64,000 nt of DNA from JALOOX01 sp964557955 (GTDB lineage Bacteria; Desulfobacterota; Syntrophobacteria; Syntrophobacterales; Syntrophobacteraceae). How positions within the stretch are numbered: the first letter of the stretch is position 1; every line of letters starts with the position of its first letter. The stretch spans positions 1-64,000 of the forward strand of contig CAZLCS010000030.1 in assembly GCA_964557955.1 (NCBI GenBank). Direction: 5' to 3'. A program made the position numbers and the translations under genes. The notes beneath the pieces are model-generated. The model made no database searches, had not been told where the DNA came from, and saw only the letters and a program-made list of their open reading frames with translations. Shown piece by piece: positions 44,292 to 53,231 of this stretch.

Positions 44292-44999
44292 TCATGATGC
44301 AACCAGGTCGTTCAAAACCCCCTTATCCAGATGATGAATGGTAACTGCACGCTCTGCGGCTCTGGGATCGTGGGTCACCATGATGATGGTCTTGCCGTAG
44401 TCGACGTTGAGCTGCTGGGTGAGATCCAGGACATCCGCAGCGGATTGTTTGTCCAGGTCTCCGGTGGGCTCGTCGGCCACGATAAGGGAAGGATCGGTGA
44501 CAATGGCCCGAGCAATCGCCACCCGCTGTTGCTGCCCCCCTGACAGTTCTCTCGGGTAGTGACGCAGTCGATCGGTCAAACCCACAAGCTCCAGGGCCAG
44601 GAGGGCGTGCTCCCGCCGTTCCCTGCGACTGATTCGGTGAAGCATGAGGGGCAGTTCGACGTTCTCTAGGGCCGTCAGCACTGGCATGAGATTGTAAAAC
44701 TGAAAAATGAAGCCGATGTGCCTGGCTCGCCAATGGGCCAATTCAGCCTCATCCAGATCTGCGATCTCAGTGGATGCAACCGTGAGTCGCCCGGAGTCGG
44801 GCCGGTCGATACCGGCGATGAGGTTGAGGAGCGTTGTCTTGCCGGATCCCGAAGGGCCCATCAGGGCGACGTAGCTTCCCCGCAAAATGGAGAGGCTGAT
44901 GCCTCGGAGCACCGGAACCTCCTGGGTGCCCCGGCGATAGGATTTGCAGATCTCTTCGAGAACGACTATATGCTCCGGCTGCTGGTCTTGTGAAGTCAC
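44292..44999 (-). CDS. MacB/LolD-type ABC transporter ATPase
   Basis: ATPase of 235 residues: Walker A GPSGSGKTT, Q-loop FIFQFYNLMPVLTALENVELP (characteristic of LolD/MacB ATPases), signature LSGGQQQRVAIARAI, Walker B LIVADEPTGDLD and switch His in MVTHDPRAAE. It powers the FtsX-like permease encoded 102 nt downstream. It starts 3 nt beyond the stop of the HlyD-like gene, so all three genes are one operon read from the adaptor to the permease. Confidence 0.95.
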   Translation of the reverse strand: MTSQDQQPEHIVVLEEICKSYRRGTQEVPVLRGISLSILRGSYVALMGPSGSGKTTLLNLIAGIDRPDSGRLTVASTEIADLDEAELAHWRARHIGFIFQFYNLMPVLTALENVELPLMLHRISRRERREHALLALELVGLTDRLRHYPRELSGGQQQRVAIARAIVTDPSLIVADEPTGDLDKQSAADVLDLTQQLNVDYGKTIIMVTHDPRAAERAVTIHHLDKGVLNDLVAS

Positions 45000-45002
45000 G
45001 GG

Positions 45003-46223
45003 CTACTCCGGAAGGGAAACTCGGGAGCCGTCCCTGATTTCGCGAGGGGCCTTGAGGACGACCCGGTCTCCCGCTTTCCAGGGGCCGGCCAGGCGGATAT
45101 AATCGCCCACAACTTCGGGCTCGGGCAGCGGGACCCATCTCACCCGTCCCTCATCCACGACAAACATCCCGTCACTCCCGCTGCGCTCGACCAGTGCACC
45201 GCGGTGGACACCCAGGAATGCCTGCTTTTCATGCTCCTCCAGCCGCCGGGACAGAAAAGCCACTCGAGCGCTCATCTCCGGGAGCACTCGCGGGTCCGGT
45301 TGTTCAAATTGAATTTTGACGAGGACCGTGCCGCGAGTACGGTCAGCCGTGGGAACGATGGTTCGGACCGCTCCGGGGAGCCGCGCTTCCGAAAGGGCAT
45401 CCAGTTGAATTTCGCAGGGTTGTCCCTCGTACACCTTGGGGAGGGAGGACTCGGCGACGTCTGTCTCGACCATGAGTGAGGAAAGGTCCGCCATCGTCAC
45501 AACGGCTGCCTTGGCGTTCACAGAGGACCCGAACGGCGCCACCACCTCGCCCACATCCGCGTCCTTGGTGAGTACCACCCCGTCGAAAGGCGCCCGGATC
45601 ACCGTGTATTCGATAAGGACGGACGCTCTTTCAAGGCCCGCCTCGAGAGCCCTGATGTTCGCTTCGGCCGCCTCGAGGGCGGCCCTGGATCTCTGGAACT
45701 GATCCCGGGCATTTTCGAAATCCGCTTTGGCGACCGCCTTCTGTTCCCATAGATTTCTCAGTCTCCTGTGCCGGCGCTCGGCAATTTCCACGTCGGTTTC
45801 AGCACGGACCCTGTCGGCCCGTGCAGCGGCGAGCTGGGCCCGGATCTGATCTCTCTCGGCTCTCAGGTCATCGTTTTCCAGCCTGGCAAGCACGTCCCCT
45901 TCCCTGACGCGGCTTCCTTCCCTCACCGCCAGATGTTCGAGTCGCCCCGTTCCCTTCGAAGCCACTGCGGCACGACGCTGAGCGACCACATACCCACTTG
46001 CGTTGAAATCCGTCACCACCCGGGAAGGATAAACCCAGTTCACGGAAACCAATTCCACTGCAATCGCGGGGCTGAGCATACCTTCCTGGTACAGCCAATA
46101 GGCTCCCGCCGACACGGCAAAAAGGAAGAGAAAGACGGCTCCCAGTTTCCCGATCCCTTTGCGCGCAGGGCGCCTCTCTTCCCTGTGCTGAATCTTCAAT
46201 CGCGAGATCTTATCGGGGTCCAT
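45003..46223 (-). CDS. HlyD/MacA-like periplasmic adaptor protein
   Basis: Membrane fusion protein of 406 residues. A basic N-terminus and one membrane helix (LGAVFLFLFAVSAGAYWLY, about 27-45) anchor it. It has a split lipoyl domain (GRLEHLAVREGSRVREGDVLARL, then VIRAPFDGVVLTKDADVGE), a long coiled-coil hairpin between them (about 110-205, rich in Arg, Ala and Glu), and beta-barrel and membrane-proximal domains after. It links the ABC permease to an outer-membrane TolC-like duct. ATG 46223 leads the operon with the ATPase and permease; no TolC gene is adjacent. The 232 bases from here to pbpC show nothing of note. Confidence 0.92.
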   Translation of the reverse strand: MDPDKISRLKIQHREERRPARKGIGKLGAVFLFLFAVSAGAYWLYQEGMLSPAIAVELVSVNWVYPSRVVTDFNASGYVVAQRRAAVASKGTGRLEHLAVREGSRVREGDVLARLENDDLRAERDQIRAQLAAARADRVRAETDVEIAERRHRRLRNLWEQKAVAKADFENARDQFQRSRAALEAAEANIRALEAGLERASVLIEYTVIRAPFDGVVLTKDADVGEVVAPFGSSVNAKAAVVTMADLSSLMVETDVAESSLPKVYEGQPCEIQLDALSEARLPGAVRTIVPTADRTRGTVLVKIQFEQPDPRVLPEMSARVAFLSRRLEEHEKQAFLGVHRGALVERSGSDGMFVVDEGRVRWVPLPEPEVVGDYIRLAGPWKAGDRVVLKAPREIRDGSRVSLPE

Positions 46224-46455
46224 GAAGACCTGGTGTCCCTATGAGCGATGTCGGCATCTCTTCGATTCCCTACTGCAGGGGAGAAACTCAGGTTCAGCCC
46301 GGCTTCTAATCCGACCACCCCACAAAGTCAACCTGCGCCGGAAATCTTCAACGATGTCCCGGTCGCCTCGTGTCCCTAACCTGCGGCTGCCTCCGCCCGG
46401 GTCCGGACTGTTCGGACTTGCAAGGAGTTCGTTCCTCAATGAAAAACCGGACTGC

Positions 46456-48705
46456 TCAGCGGACGCTGAAGGACACGGGAGGAGTCTCCACGGCTTCCGC
46501 CAGGCCGTCCAACCATACACGGGCCCGGACCGTGTGGAAACCCTTCTGCATCATCCACTCGAAGCGGCATGATCCCGGCCCCGTTGTTCCCTCAATGGTG
46601 CCATCCATGATCCATTCGACTCTTCTGGAGGGCAATCCCCTTGGGAGCATCAGGGAAAAAGCCTCCAGGGCGTCCGGCACGCGAGGATCCATGGCCAGCT
46701 CAAGACCCGTCACGGGTTGAATCAATTCTATGGCTCGCATTGCTGAAGTCCCGTCCGGTAACGAAGCAGCAATTCGATGCCCGGGATCGTGATGCAGCAG
46801 ACATCGTTCAGCAGGGTCAGAGCCGGGAGCGAAAAGCTCGTCGGTCAGGGGACATTGAGGGCCTGGCAGCCGGCCGCTCTTCCGGCAAATCACTTTCCGC
46901 ACAAGGTGCGGGCTCAAACGAATCCAGGAAGGCTCCCCATTGGCATTGAGCTCCGAGAAGACCGCCCTCAGAACCAGCCCTGGACCTGTGGTTCCAGTCA
47001 GTCCTCGAGTTGGCGTACGGTCGAGGTTGCCCATCCACACCCCTACAACATGCCTATGAGAGAAGCCAATGGCCCACGTGTCCCGATGGTCGCTGGATGT
47101 CCCGGTTTTGACCGCCGTCTGAACGGGAAGATTCAGAAGGTGTCCTTCCCCGAATTCGAGCCGTCGGGCCTGGGGGTCTGAGAGTATGTGGGCCAGGATG
47201 GAGGCGATGTCTTCCGAAATGACTTGCCGCCCTGGCTCCTGATCCCTTTTGGGTGAAAGACTCCAGTTCAGAGGAAGGAATCGCCCGCCACGAGCCAGAC
47301 ATGCATAAGCCTGGACCAGTTCGAAGAGGCTGACCTCGCCATCGCCCAGCGCCAATCCATGGCCGTAAAAATCTGGGGACTGATCCAGGTTGGCAAAGCC
47401 AAGCTCCCGGAGGCGCAGGAGAAAAGGGCGTGTCCCCGTGAACTGAATGGCGCGCACAGCTGGAATATTCAGCGAGTTCCCCAAGGCCTCCCTCAGTCGC
47501 AAAGGCCCGTAGTGAATGCGGCTGTAGTTGCGGTACGTGTGGAGTCCGGACCTGAGGGGTTCCGAAAGGGGGGAGTCGTCCAGCAGGGTCGCGGCAGTCC
47601 AGCCGTTCTCGAGGGCCAGCGAATAGAGGAAGGGTTTCAGGGTGGAGCCCGGCTGTCTTGGCAGTGTGACGGCGTCTATCCATGATCCCGGCCTCAAGTC
47701 GCCCGTCCCCCCGCTGTTTACCCAGGCGAGGATCTCGTTGGCCTGGTGGTCGGCCACCAGGATGGCGCCGTCTGCAGCGTCTCGCCCCGCCAGATCACTC
47801 AGAGTACCGTCGAGAACATCCTGCAGCCTGTTTTGAAGCATCGCGTCCAGGGTGGTGCACCGATTGGGGTCCTCCGAGGCGTTCGGCCATGGACGGGCCA
47901 AAACATGCCGGACGTAATGGCCGGCCTCGGCCGCCAACCGCCCCTGCCTGAGCGCGATGGGTGAGGTTCCGGCAAGCTCGAGCTCTCGATCGGAGATCAT
48001 GCCCTCTTCGGCCAACCGCTGACTCATCCTGTCAATGCTTCGATCCAATAAAGATGGGCTTCGGAGCAAATCCAACCGGCTGGGAGATCGAACCAGCACG
48101 ACCAGAGCGAGCATTTCCCGAGGATTCAGCAGGTCCAGATCTCGATCAAAGTAGAGTTGCGCAGCCTGGGAGATGCCTCTGCGCTGTCGGGCATACGGGA
48201 CCTGATTGAGATAGAACTCCAGAATCTCAGCTTTCGAAAACTTGATTTCCAGTGAATAGGCCTCAAACCCCTCGATCCACCGTGACCAGACGGTCCGGGG
48301 ACGAGGATGCAGCATACGAGTGACCTGCTCTGAAATGGTGCTGGCACCCCGCACCACTCGCCCTGCGGCAATATTCTGCATCAAGGCGTGGAAACGAGCC
48401 CGCCAGTCAATGCCATGATGAGACGGGAATCGCTTGTCCTCGGACAGAATGAAGGCCTGTCGCAGGATTGGGGGAATTCGGTGGAGTGGGACACGCTCGT
48501 GGACGTTCCAGGGGTTCCGGTAGGTGACGGAGAGGGGGATTCCCCGTCGGTCCAGAACTCGCGGGTGAAGGTTCTCCAGGACTTCGGTTGCCAGGGAATC
48601 AGGAAACGGTCGCATGTCCGCGACCGTCTTCCACGTCACTATCATGCAGGTGAGCGCAAGGGCAAATCCGAAGAAACAACCTGTCGTGACAAGTCGCTTT
48701 CTCAC
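46456..48705 (-). CDS. pbpC: Penicillin-binding protein 1C
   Basis: Bifunctional class A PBP of 749 residues. A short cytoplasmic start and one membrane helix (TTGCFFGFALALTCMIV) lead to a glycosyltransferase domain with SEDKRFPSHHGIDW (catalytic Glu89) and STISEQVTRML. The transpeptidase domain has Ser354 in GSTLK, SLN (411-413) and Lys533 in KTGTS. A C-terminal Ig-like domain of about 100 residues is that of PBP1C. It polymerises and cross-links glycan strands in the periplasm. Length and all catalytic motifs are normal. It reads away from the dcw cluster. An alpha2-macroglobulin gene, the usual partner of pbpC, is not present. Confidence 0.93.
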   Translation of the reverse strand: MRKRLVTTGCFFGFALALTCMIVTWKTVADMRPFPDSLATEVLENLHPRVLDRRGIPLSVTYRNPWNVHERVPLHRIPPILRQAFILSEDKRFPSHHGIDWRARFHALMQNIAAGRVVRGASTISEQVTRMLHPRPRTVWSRWIEGFEAYSLEIKFSKAEILEFYLNQVPYARQRRGISQAAQLYFDRDLDLLNPREMLALVVLVRSPSRLDLLRSPSLLDRSIDRMSQRLAEEGMISDRELELAGTSPIALRQGRLAAEAGHYVRHVLARPWPNASEDPNRCTTLDAMLQNRLQDVLDGTLSDLAGRDAADGAILVADHQANEILAWVNSGGTGDLRPGSWIDAVTLPRQPGSTLKPFLYSLALENGWTAATLLDDSPLSEPLRSGLHTYRNYSRIHYGPLRLREALGNSLNIPAVRAIQFTGTRPFLLRLRELGFANLDQSPDFYGHGLALGDGEVSLFELVQAYACLARGGRFLPLNWSLSPKRDQEPGRQVISEDIASILAHILSDPQARRLEFGEGHLLNLPVQTAVKTGTSSDHRDTWAIGFSHRHVVGVWMGNLDRTPTRGLTGTTGPGLVLRAVFSELNANGEPSWIRLSPHLVRKVICRKSGRLPGPQCPLTDELFAPGSDPAERCLLHHDPGHRIAASLPDGTSAMRAIELIQPVTGLELAMDPRVPDALEAFSLMLPRGLPSRRVEWIMDGTIEGTTGPGSCRFEWMMQKGFHTVRARVWLDGLAEAVETPPVSFSVR

Positions 48706-48733
48706 CTTGAACCATCTGACCCGAAGGGCGGCC

Positions 48734-48931
48734 CTATTCCTCTTGCTTTTGATCCGAGCCGAAGATCTCCGGTTTGAGATCGGGCACCTGGGCGCCTACA
48801 AGAGTATCTTTCAACGTCCAGAAGACGCTTCGAAACTGCTGGTCGAAATTACTCGGCGAGACCCTTCCCAGTTCGATGAACTTGATTACGATCTCTTTGC
48901 TCATGCGGAGAAGCTTCTCATCGTCCGGATT
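48734..48931 (-). CDS. Small hypothetical protein
   Basis: Protein of 65 residues from ATG 48931 (GAGG 5 nt upstream) with the segment KEIVIKFIELGRVSPSNFDQ, then FRSVFWTLKDTLVGA; charged, probably helical, no signal or membrane segment. I think similar short proteins occur in related Deltaproteobacteria but cannot name a family. A longer reading from TTG 49006 would run through the terminator-like hairpin and is less likely. It lies 28 nt upstream of pbpC on the same strand, so the two may be co-transcribed. Confidence 0.55.
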   Translation of the reverse strand, partial: NPDDEKLLRMSKEIVIKFIELGRVSPSNFDQQFRSVFWTLKDTLVGAQVPDLKPEIFGSDQKQEE

Positions 48932-48965
48932 CATTGCAACCTCAAGTCCTGTCAGGTCCAAATCA

Positions 48966-49015
48966 GAAAAAGCCTCTGCTGGTTGGAGGGTTGGCCATGC
49001 GGTCAAGCAGAGGCT
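48966..49015 (-). terminator. Terminator-like hairpin before the small gene
   Basis: A 10-bp perfect stem AGCCTCTGCT (48971-48980) with AGCAGAGGCT (49006-49015) around a 25-nt loop. On the minus strand it is followed by TTTTTCTG. It stands 35 nt upstream of the small gene's start, so it is either an attenuator for the small gene and pbpC or the end of a transcript coming from the mraZ side. Confidence 0.6.
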
Positions 49016-49183
49016 TTCTGGGTGGTGATTGAAATACCCCGGAAGGCATCTCGGTTACCCATTGAAACACTAACACGAAGGCGATGGGTGGACAAATGAA
49101 AAGACGGGCGTGAGAGAGTGTGTTGAGGTGAGAGGAGTTTAAGTCTGATTTGGAGAATTTTTATGGGAACCGAACATTTAAGT

Positions 49184-49212
49184 TTGACAAAGCATTTTGG
49201 AGGGTGATAGAT
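49184..49212 (+). promoter_or_regulatory. Sigma-70-like promoter of the dcw cluster
   Basis: A perfect -35 TTGACA (49184-49189), a 17-bp spacer and a weak -10 ATAGAT (49207-49212). Transcription would start near 49219, immediately before the MraZ boxes, consistent with the autoregulated promoter of dcw clusters. Confidence 0.6.
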
Positions 49213-49221
49213 AGTGCCAGG

Positions 49222-49256
49222 TGGGAATTTGTGGAGATTTGGGGGAAAAAGTGGCG
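49222..49256 (+). promoter_or_regulatory. MraZ operator: four TGGNN boxes at 10-bp spacing
   Basis: TGGGA (49222), TGGAG (49232), GGGGA (49242) and TGGCG (49252) recur at exactly 10 bp, with AT-rich 5-nt spacers ATTTG, ATTTG, AAAAG. MraZ binds TGGGN repeats separated by 5 nt in studied bacteria. Here the last box overlaps the GTG start codon, so bound MraZ would also cover the ribosome binding region on DNA and block transcription just after its start. Confidence 0.75.
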
Positions 49257-49712
49257 ATTCTGACCAAGCCTTATTTCAGAGGACAGTCGATCCATCGCCT
49301 CGATGCCAAAGGGCGGCTCCGCGTTCCTACGAAGTTTCGCGAGGTCTTGCAGAAAAACTTTACGGACGCCCTCATCATCACCCAATGGGGCCCCTGTCTG
49401 GTCGCGTTTCCCCCTGAGCTCTGGGACCGGATCGAAGAGAAAGCGGCGAGTTTCTCGCTGGTTGATCCCAAGCAACAGAACTTCAAGCGATACTTCATTT
49501 CCAGCGCTGAAGAATGCCCGTTCGACAACCAAGGGCGAATCCTGATTCCTCCCGTCTTGCGAGAACATGCCGGGTTGGGTCAGGAAGTCTTTCTGGCCGG
49601 GACCCTGAACTGTTTTGAAATCTGGGATAAGGGTCGGTGGGACAAGCAGATGGAATTGAACCGCGAAAACCACCAGGAAATCATGGAAACCATGGCGACG
49701 ATGGGCCTCTGA
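49251..49712 (+). CDS. mraZ: MraZ, transcriptional regulator of the dcw cluster
   Basis: MraZ of 153 residues with both SpoVT/AbrB-like repeats: FRGQSIHRLDAKGRLRVPTK and, in the second half, CPFDNQGRILIPPVLREHAG, each with the D-x-K/Q-G-R core that contacts DNA. It forms ring-shaped oligomers that bind TGGGN repeats and repress the cluster. GTG 49251 is chosen because it gives the standard N-terminus and follows GGGGGAAAA; the frame is open to 49221. rsmH follows after 4 nt. Confidence 0.95.
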   Translation: MAILTKPYFRGQSIHRLDAKGRLRVPTKFREVLQKNFTDALIITQWGPCLVAFPPELWDRIEEKAASFSLVDPKQQNFKRYFISSAEECPFDNQGRILIPPVLREHAGLGQEVFLAGTLNCFEIWDKGRWDKQMELNRENHQEIMETMATMGL

Positions 49713-49716
49713 CCCC

Positions 49717-50676
49717 ATGAAGAAAAAGCCCTCTCCACTTCACATACCGGTCATGCTCAATGTGGTGGTTCACATGCTCCAGTGCCGGTCGGAGGGGCGT
49801 TATGTGGATGGCACGCTGGGGGGCGGGGGATACACTGAGGCCATTCTGGAAGCCAGCGCCCCCGGCGGCAGGCTGCTCGCCATCGATTGGGACCAGGGAG
49901 CCATCGAGCGGGCTCAGAGGCGATTCGAATTCCAGGGCGCGCGACTCACTCTCCACACGGCCAATTTTGCGAACATTGGAAGCGTCCTCAGTGAGCTGGG
50001 CTGGCCGAGGGTGGATGGAGTGGTGCTGGATCTGGGAGTCTCCAGCTTCCAATTGGATGATCCGGCCCGTGGTTTCAGCTTTCAGGCAAATGGACCCTTG
50101 GACATGAGGATGGACCGCACTCTCCCCAACACAGCAGCTGATCTGGTCAATCGGCTCCCCGAAAGGGAGCTGGTGAAGCTCATCACCGACTTGGGTGAAG
50201 AGCGGTGGGCGCGGCGTATTGCTCATGCCATTGTCACCCAGCGGAAATCGATTCCTTTCGAAAGGACGGTCCAGTTAGCGGAGCTGGTTCAGATGGTGGT
50301 GCCCAGGACGGCCGATTCAAGACGCATCCATCCGGCGACCCGGACTTTTCAAGCGCTTCGCATCGCTGTGAACCGGGAGCTCGATTCCCTCAGGCAGTTC
50401 CTCGGCGACATCATCAAGTGGCTGGCGCCCGGTGGGAGGCTGGTCATCGTGGCATTCCATTCCCTGGAAGATCGAATGGTTAAGGAGCACTTTAAAATGT
50501 GGGCCAAACCCTGCAGATGTCCTCGCAATGTTCCTACCTGCAGTTGTGAAGGTCCCCTGGTGCAATTGTTGACCAAGCGTGCATTGAAGCCGTCGGAGCA
50601 CGAGATCGCCAGTAACCTTCGGGCACGAAGCGCTCGTTTGCGAGCTGTTGAAAAACTCCCTGACGCTTCAGTTTGA
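49717..50676 (+). CDS. rsmH: RsmH, 16S rRNA m4C1402 methyltransferase
   Basis: RsmH (MraW) of 319 residues. HIPVMLNVVVHML opens the fold, then YVDGTLGGGGYTEAILEA (S-adenosylmethionine site), LLAIDWDQGAIERA, VLDLGVSSFQLDDPARGFSF and, late, LVIVAFHSLEDRMVKEHFK are all family signatures. It methylates the N4 of C1402 of 16S rRNA with RsmI. The second gene of the dcw cluster, starting 4 nt after mraZ; a small Cys set near residues 265-278 (CRCPRNVPTCSCEG) is typical of the C-terminus. Confidence 0.97.
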   Translation: MKKKPSPLHIPVMLNVVVHMLQCRSEGRYVDGTLGGGGYTEAILEASAPGGRLLAIDWDQGAIERAQRRFEFQGARLTLHTANFANIGSVLSELGWPRVDGVVLDLGVSSFQLDDPARGFSFQANGPLDMRMDRTLPNTAADLVNRLPERELVKLITDLGEERWARRIAHAIVTQRKSIPFERTVQLAELVQMVVPRTADSRRIHPATRTFQALRIAVNRELDSLRQFLGDIIKWLAPGGRLVIVAFHSLEDRMVKEHFKMWAKPCRCPRNVPTCSCEGPLVQLLTKRALKPSEHEIASNLRARSARLRAVEKLPDASV

Positions 50677-50735
50677 GCCGACAGGTTCGTTCCATCCTTG
50701 TCGAGAGAGGATTACGAGGGACAAGAGAAAGCTTC

Positions 50736-51065
50736 ATGATCCATCCTAAATCAGAAGACAGCCATCAGGAGTGGTACCGGCGAAGCCCATTCGGAGCTTT
50801 GACGGGGTGGATGGTGGTGACGTCCCTTTTGGGGGTCACGCTCGTCGTCGCGGCTATATTCTATGTCTGGCTGTACATGCAGCAGATTCAGAACGGTTAC
50901 CGTCTGGCTAAGCTCTACGAGCAGCATGAGGCGCTCCTGGCCATTGAGCGAAAGCTTCGCCTGGAATGGTGTCGGTTTCAGGATCCGAATCAGTTGGAGG
51001 ATCTCGGACGGAATCGTTTTGGATTGGGGCCTCCCAGGCAGGATCAAAAGATTCTCGTGAGGTGA
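50736..51065 (+). CDS. ftsL: FtsL, divisome protein
   Basis: Small bitopic protein of 109 residues: a cytoplasmic N-terminus of about 30, one membrane helix (MVVTSLLGVTLVVAAIFYVW) and a periplasmic coiled coil (LAKLYEQHEALLAIERKLRL) ending near GRNRFGLGPP, the usual FtsL pattern. It joins FtsB and FtsQ to activate FtsWI. Sequence is poorly conserved, so the call depends on topology and position between rsmH and ftsI. ATG 50736 is chosen over a TTG at 50673 because it gives a normal cytoplasmic tail. Confidence 0.82.
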   Translation: MIHPKSEDSHQEWYRRSPFGALTGWMVVTSLLGVTLVVAAIFYVWLYMQQIQNGYRLAKLYEQHEALLAIERKLRLEWCRFQDPNQLEDLGRNRFGLGPPRQDQKILVR

Positions 51066-51090
51066 TCGAACAGGAGGGGAGGGGGGAGCC

Positions 51091-53082
51091 GTGAAAGAGC
51101 ACAAATCGAAGAATCTGCTGAATAAGCGTTACTGGTTCTGCAACGGCTTGTTCACCCTGGTCATCTTGTTGGGTTTCGGCTGTGTCCTGGCTAAAGCGTT
51201 TCGACTTCAGGTCCTGGAGCACCAGGTTTGGGTGGAACGCAAGCGGGCTCAAACGGAGACCAGCTTTCAAGTCCCGGCTTACCGGGGCACCATCTATGAC
51301 CGTCAGGGACGGCTCCTTTCGTATTCGGTCCCCCAGTTTTCGCTGACCGCCAATTGCCAGCAGATCAAGAATCCCCAGATGATGGCAACCAAACTGGCTC
51401 CCATTTTGTCCCTCCCACGACATACGCTTCAGAAGAAGTTGAGCTCGGGCAGACGTTTCGTTTTGCTCAAACGCCATCTGTCTGACCAGCAGGCCGTGGC
51501 CGTTTCCAGCCTCAAAGCGGACGGTTTGACGATGATCACCGAGTACAAACGGTTTTATCCTCATCGACAGGTCGGCGGTCATGTGGTTGGATTTGTGGAT
51601 ACGGACGGAATCGGACTCGAGGGCATCGAAAAGTCCTTTGACAAACTGCTTCGGCAGGATCCGACCACCGTGGGGCGCTTCCGGGATGGAATTCGAAAGA
51701 GCCTGTGGCTCGATTCGGATCCGCCTCCCGAGCCTGTGGAGAGCTATGGAATCAAGCTTTCGATGGATGCCTTCATCCAGTATGTGGCTGAGTTCGAGCT
51801 GGACAAGTGCATCCAGCAGTATCGCGCCCGATCCGGCGAAGTCGTGGTGATGGATGCCAGGACCTCCGACGTTCTGGCCATGGCCAACTGGCCGCCTTTC
51901 GACCCCAATTTGACGGGCAAGAGGGATCCGGACCTGTACCGAAACCGGGCCATCACGGACTATTTCGAGCCCGGGTCCACCTTCAAGGTCTTCCTCGTCA
52001 GCGCCGCGCTCCAGGAAGGGACGATCCGGGAGAAGGACAGGGTGTACTGCGAGAATGGGCGATGTGTTCTGGCCGGGCATACCATCAATGACGTGCACCC
52101 CTATGGATGGTTGTCGGTGCCGGACGTCATCAAGCATTCCAGCAACATCGCAGCGAGCAAGATGGCACTCCAGCTGGGAAGCGAGCGCTATCACCGCTAT
52201 ATCAAAGCCTTCGGATTCGGCGATCCGACGGGGATTCAACTTCCCGGGGAAGCCAGGGGACAGGTTCGACCATGGAAGAAGTGGCGCCCTATTGATCTGG
52301 CCACGACGGGTTTCGGCCAAAGCATTGGCGTGACGGCGATGCAATTGAGCCAGGGCATTGCCTGCATCGCCAACGGAGGGCAGTGGGTTGCTCCCGAGAT
52401 TGCGATTGAGATCGTAGATGCTGAAGGTCAGACCGTAAAGGTGGCGGAGCGCGGGGGGAGAAGGCGGGTCCTTGACAAGAGGGTCGCCCACCTCGTGGCT
52501 GACATGATGAAAGGGGTCACTCAGGAGGGAGGCACGGGGGTGAATGCAGCTCCCGATGGCTATACCGCTGCCGGCAAGACGGGAACGGCTCAGATGCTCG
52601 ACCCGGAGACCAAGCGTTACGCAACCAACAAGTTCACCTCGCTCTTTACCGGATTCGTTCCCGCCGAGGATCCCCGCCTGGTCATCACGGTGTCCGTTCG
52701 TGAACCTCACGGAGCCATTTACGGAGGAGTCGTGGCAGCGCCCGTCTTCAGGAATATTGCGGCAAAGGCTCTGCCCTATCTGGGCGTCTCACCATCCTAC
52801 AAGGGAACCGATCCTCCGGTGCATTTCCGGCTTGCCAACGCGGCTTCCTGCGAAATAGTGAAGCCGGCTGTTCAGGTTCGCCAGAGTGGTGAAGCGGAGC
52901 CTGTGTCAACGATGCCGGACCTGGCAGGTTTGAGCCTCAAACAGGCGCTTCAGCAACTATGCACTCTGGGCTTACAGCCTCGAATCACCGGGAGCGGCCG
53001 GGTCGTGAAACAGAGTCCGGTACCTGGGACTTCCCTGACCCCGGATACGGCTGTTGAAATCGTCCTGGAGGATGGTTCCTAG
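51091..53082 (+). CDS. ftsI: FtsI, division-specific transpeptidase with C-terminal PASTA domain
   Basis: Class B PBP of 663 residues. A membrane helix lies near 11-30, and an N-terminal dimerisation-type domain includes YRGTIYDRQGRLLSYS. The transpeptidase has Ser296 (GSTFK), Ser350-Ser-Asn (KHSSN) and Lys496 (GKTGTAQ). The last 60 residues (MPDLAGLSLKQALQQLCTLG and on) form one PASTA domain, as in FtsI/SpoVD of several Deltaproteobacteria and Gram-positives. It cross-links septal peptidoglycan with FtsW. GTG 51091 has an unusually strong GGAGGGGAGGGGGG upstream. It ends 307 nt before murE. Confidence 0.95.
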   Translation: MKEHKSKNLLNKRYWFCNGLFTLVILLGFGCVLAKAFRLQVLEHQVWVERKRAQTETSFQVPAYRGTIYDRQGRLLSYSVPQFSLTANCQQIKNPQMMATKLAPILSLPRHTLQKKLSSGRRFVLLKRHLSDQQAVAVSSLKADGLTMITEYKRFYPHRQVGGHVVGFVDTDGIGLEGIEKSFDKLLRQDPTTVGRFRDGIRKSLWLDSDPPPEPVESYGIKLSMDAFIQYVAEFELDKCIQQYRARSGEVVVMDARTSDVLAMANWPPFDPNLTGKRDPDLYRNRAITDYFEPGSTFKVFLVSAALQEGTIREKDRVYCENGRCVLAGHTINDVHPYGWLSVPDVIKHSSNIAASKMALQLGSERYHRYIKAFGFGDPTGIQLPGEARGQVRPWKKWRPIDLATTGFGQSIGVTAMQLSQGIACIANGGQWVAPEIAIEIVDAEGQTVKVAERGGRRRVLDKRVAHLVADMMKGVTQEGGTGVNAAPDGYTAAGKTGTAQMLDPETKRYATNKFTSLFTGFVPAEDPRLVITVSVREPHGAIYGGVVAAPVFRNIAAKALPYLGVSPSYKGTDPPVHFRLANAASCEIVKPAVQVRQSGEAEPVSTMPDLAGLSLKQALQQLCTLGLQPRITGSGRVVKQSPVPGTSLTPDTAVEIVLEDGS

Positions 53083-53231
53083 ATCCATGAGGCCGAGTGA
53101 CGATCCGGATTCGGTGGATGCCGGAGCATGGGCGCTCGATGCCGGAGTATGGATCCCGTCGGCATTCGGCCGTTTCATCCCGCATCCGGAATCGCTCTCG
53201 AAGCGGTGCATGACTTCTGCCTTCGACAGCC

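Noticed and set aside
43035..46223. Complete MacAB-TolC operon
   Set aside because: Adaptor, ATPase and permease are present, but ATPase and permease are separate proteins and no outer-membrane gene is adjacent, so MacAB naming would overstate the match.
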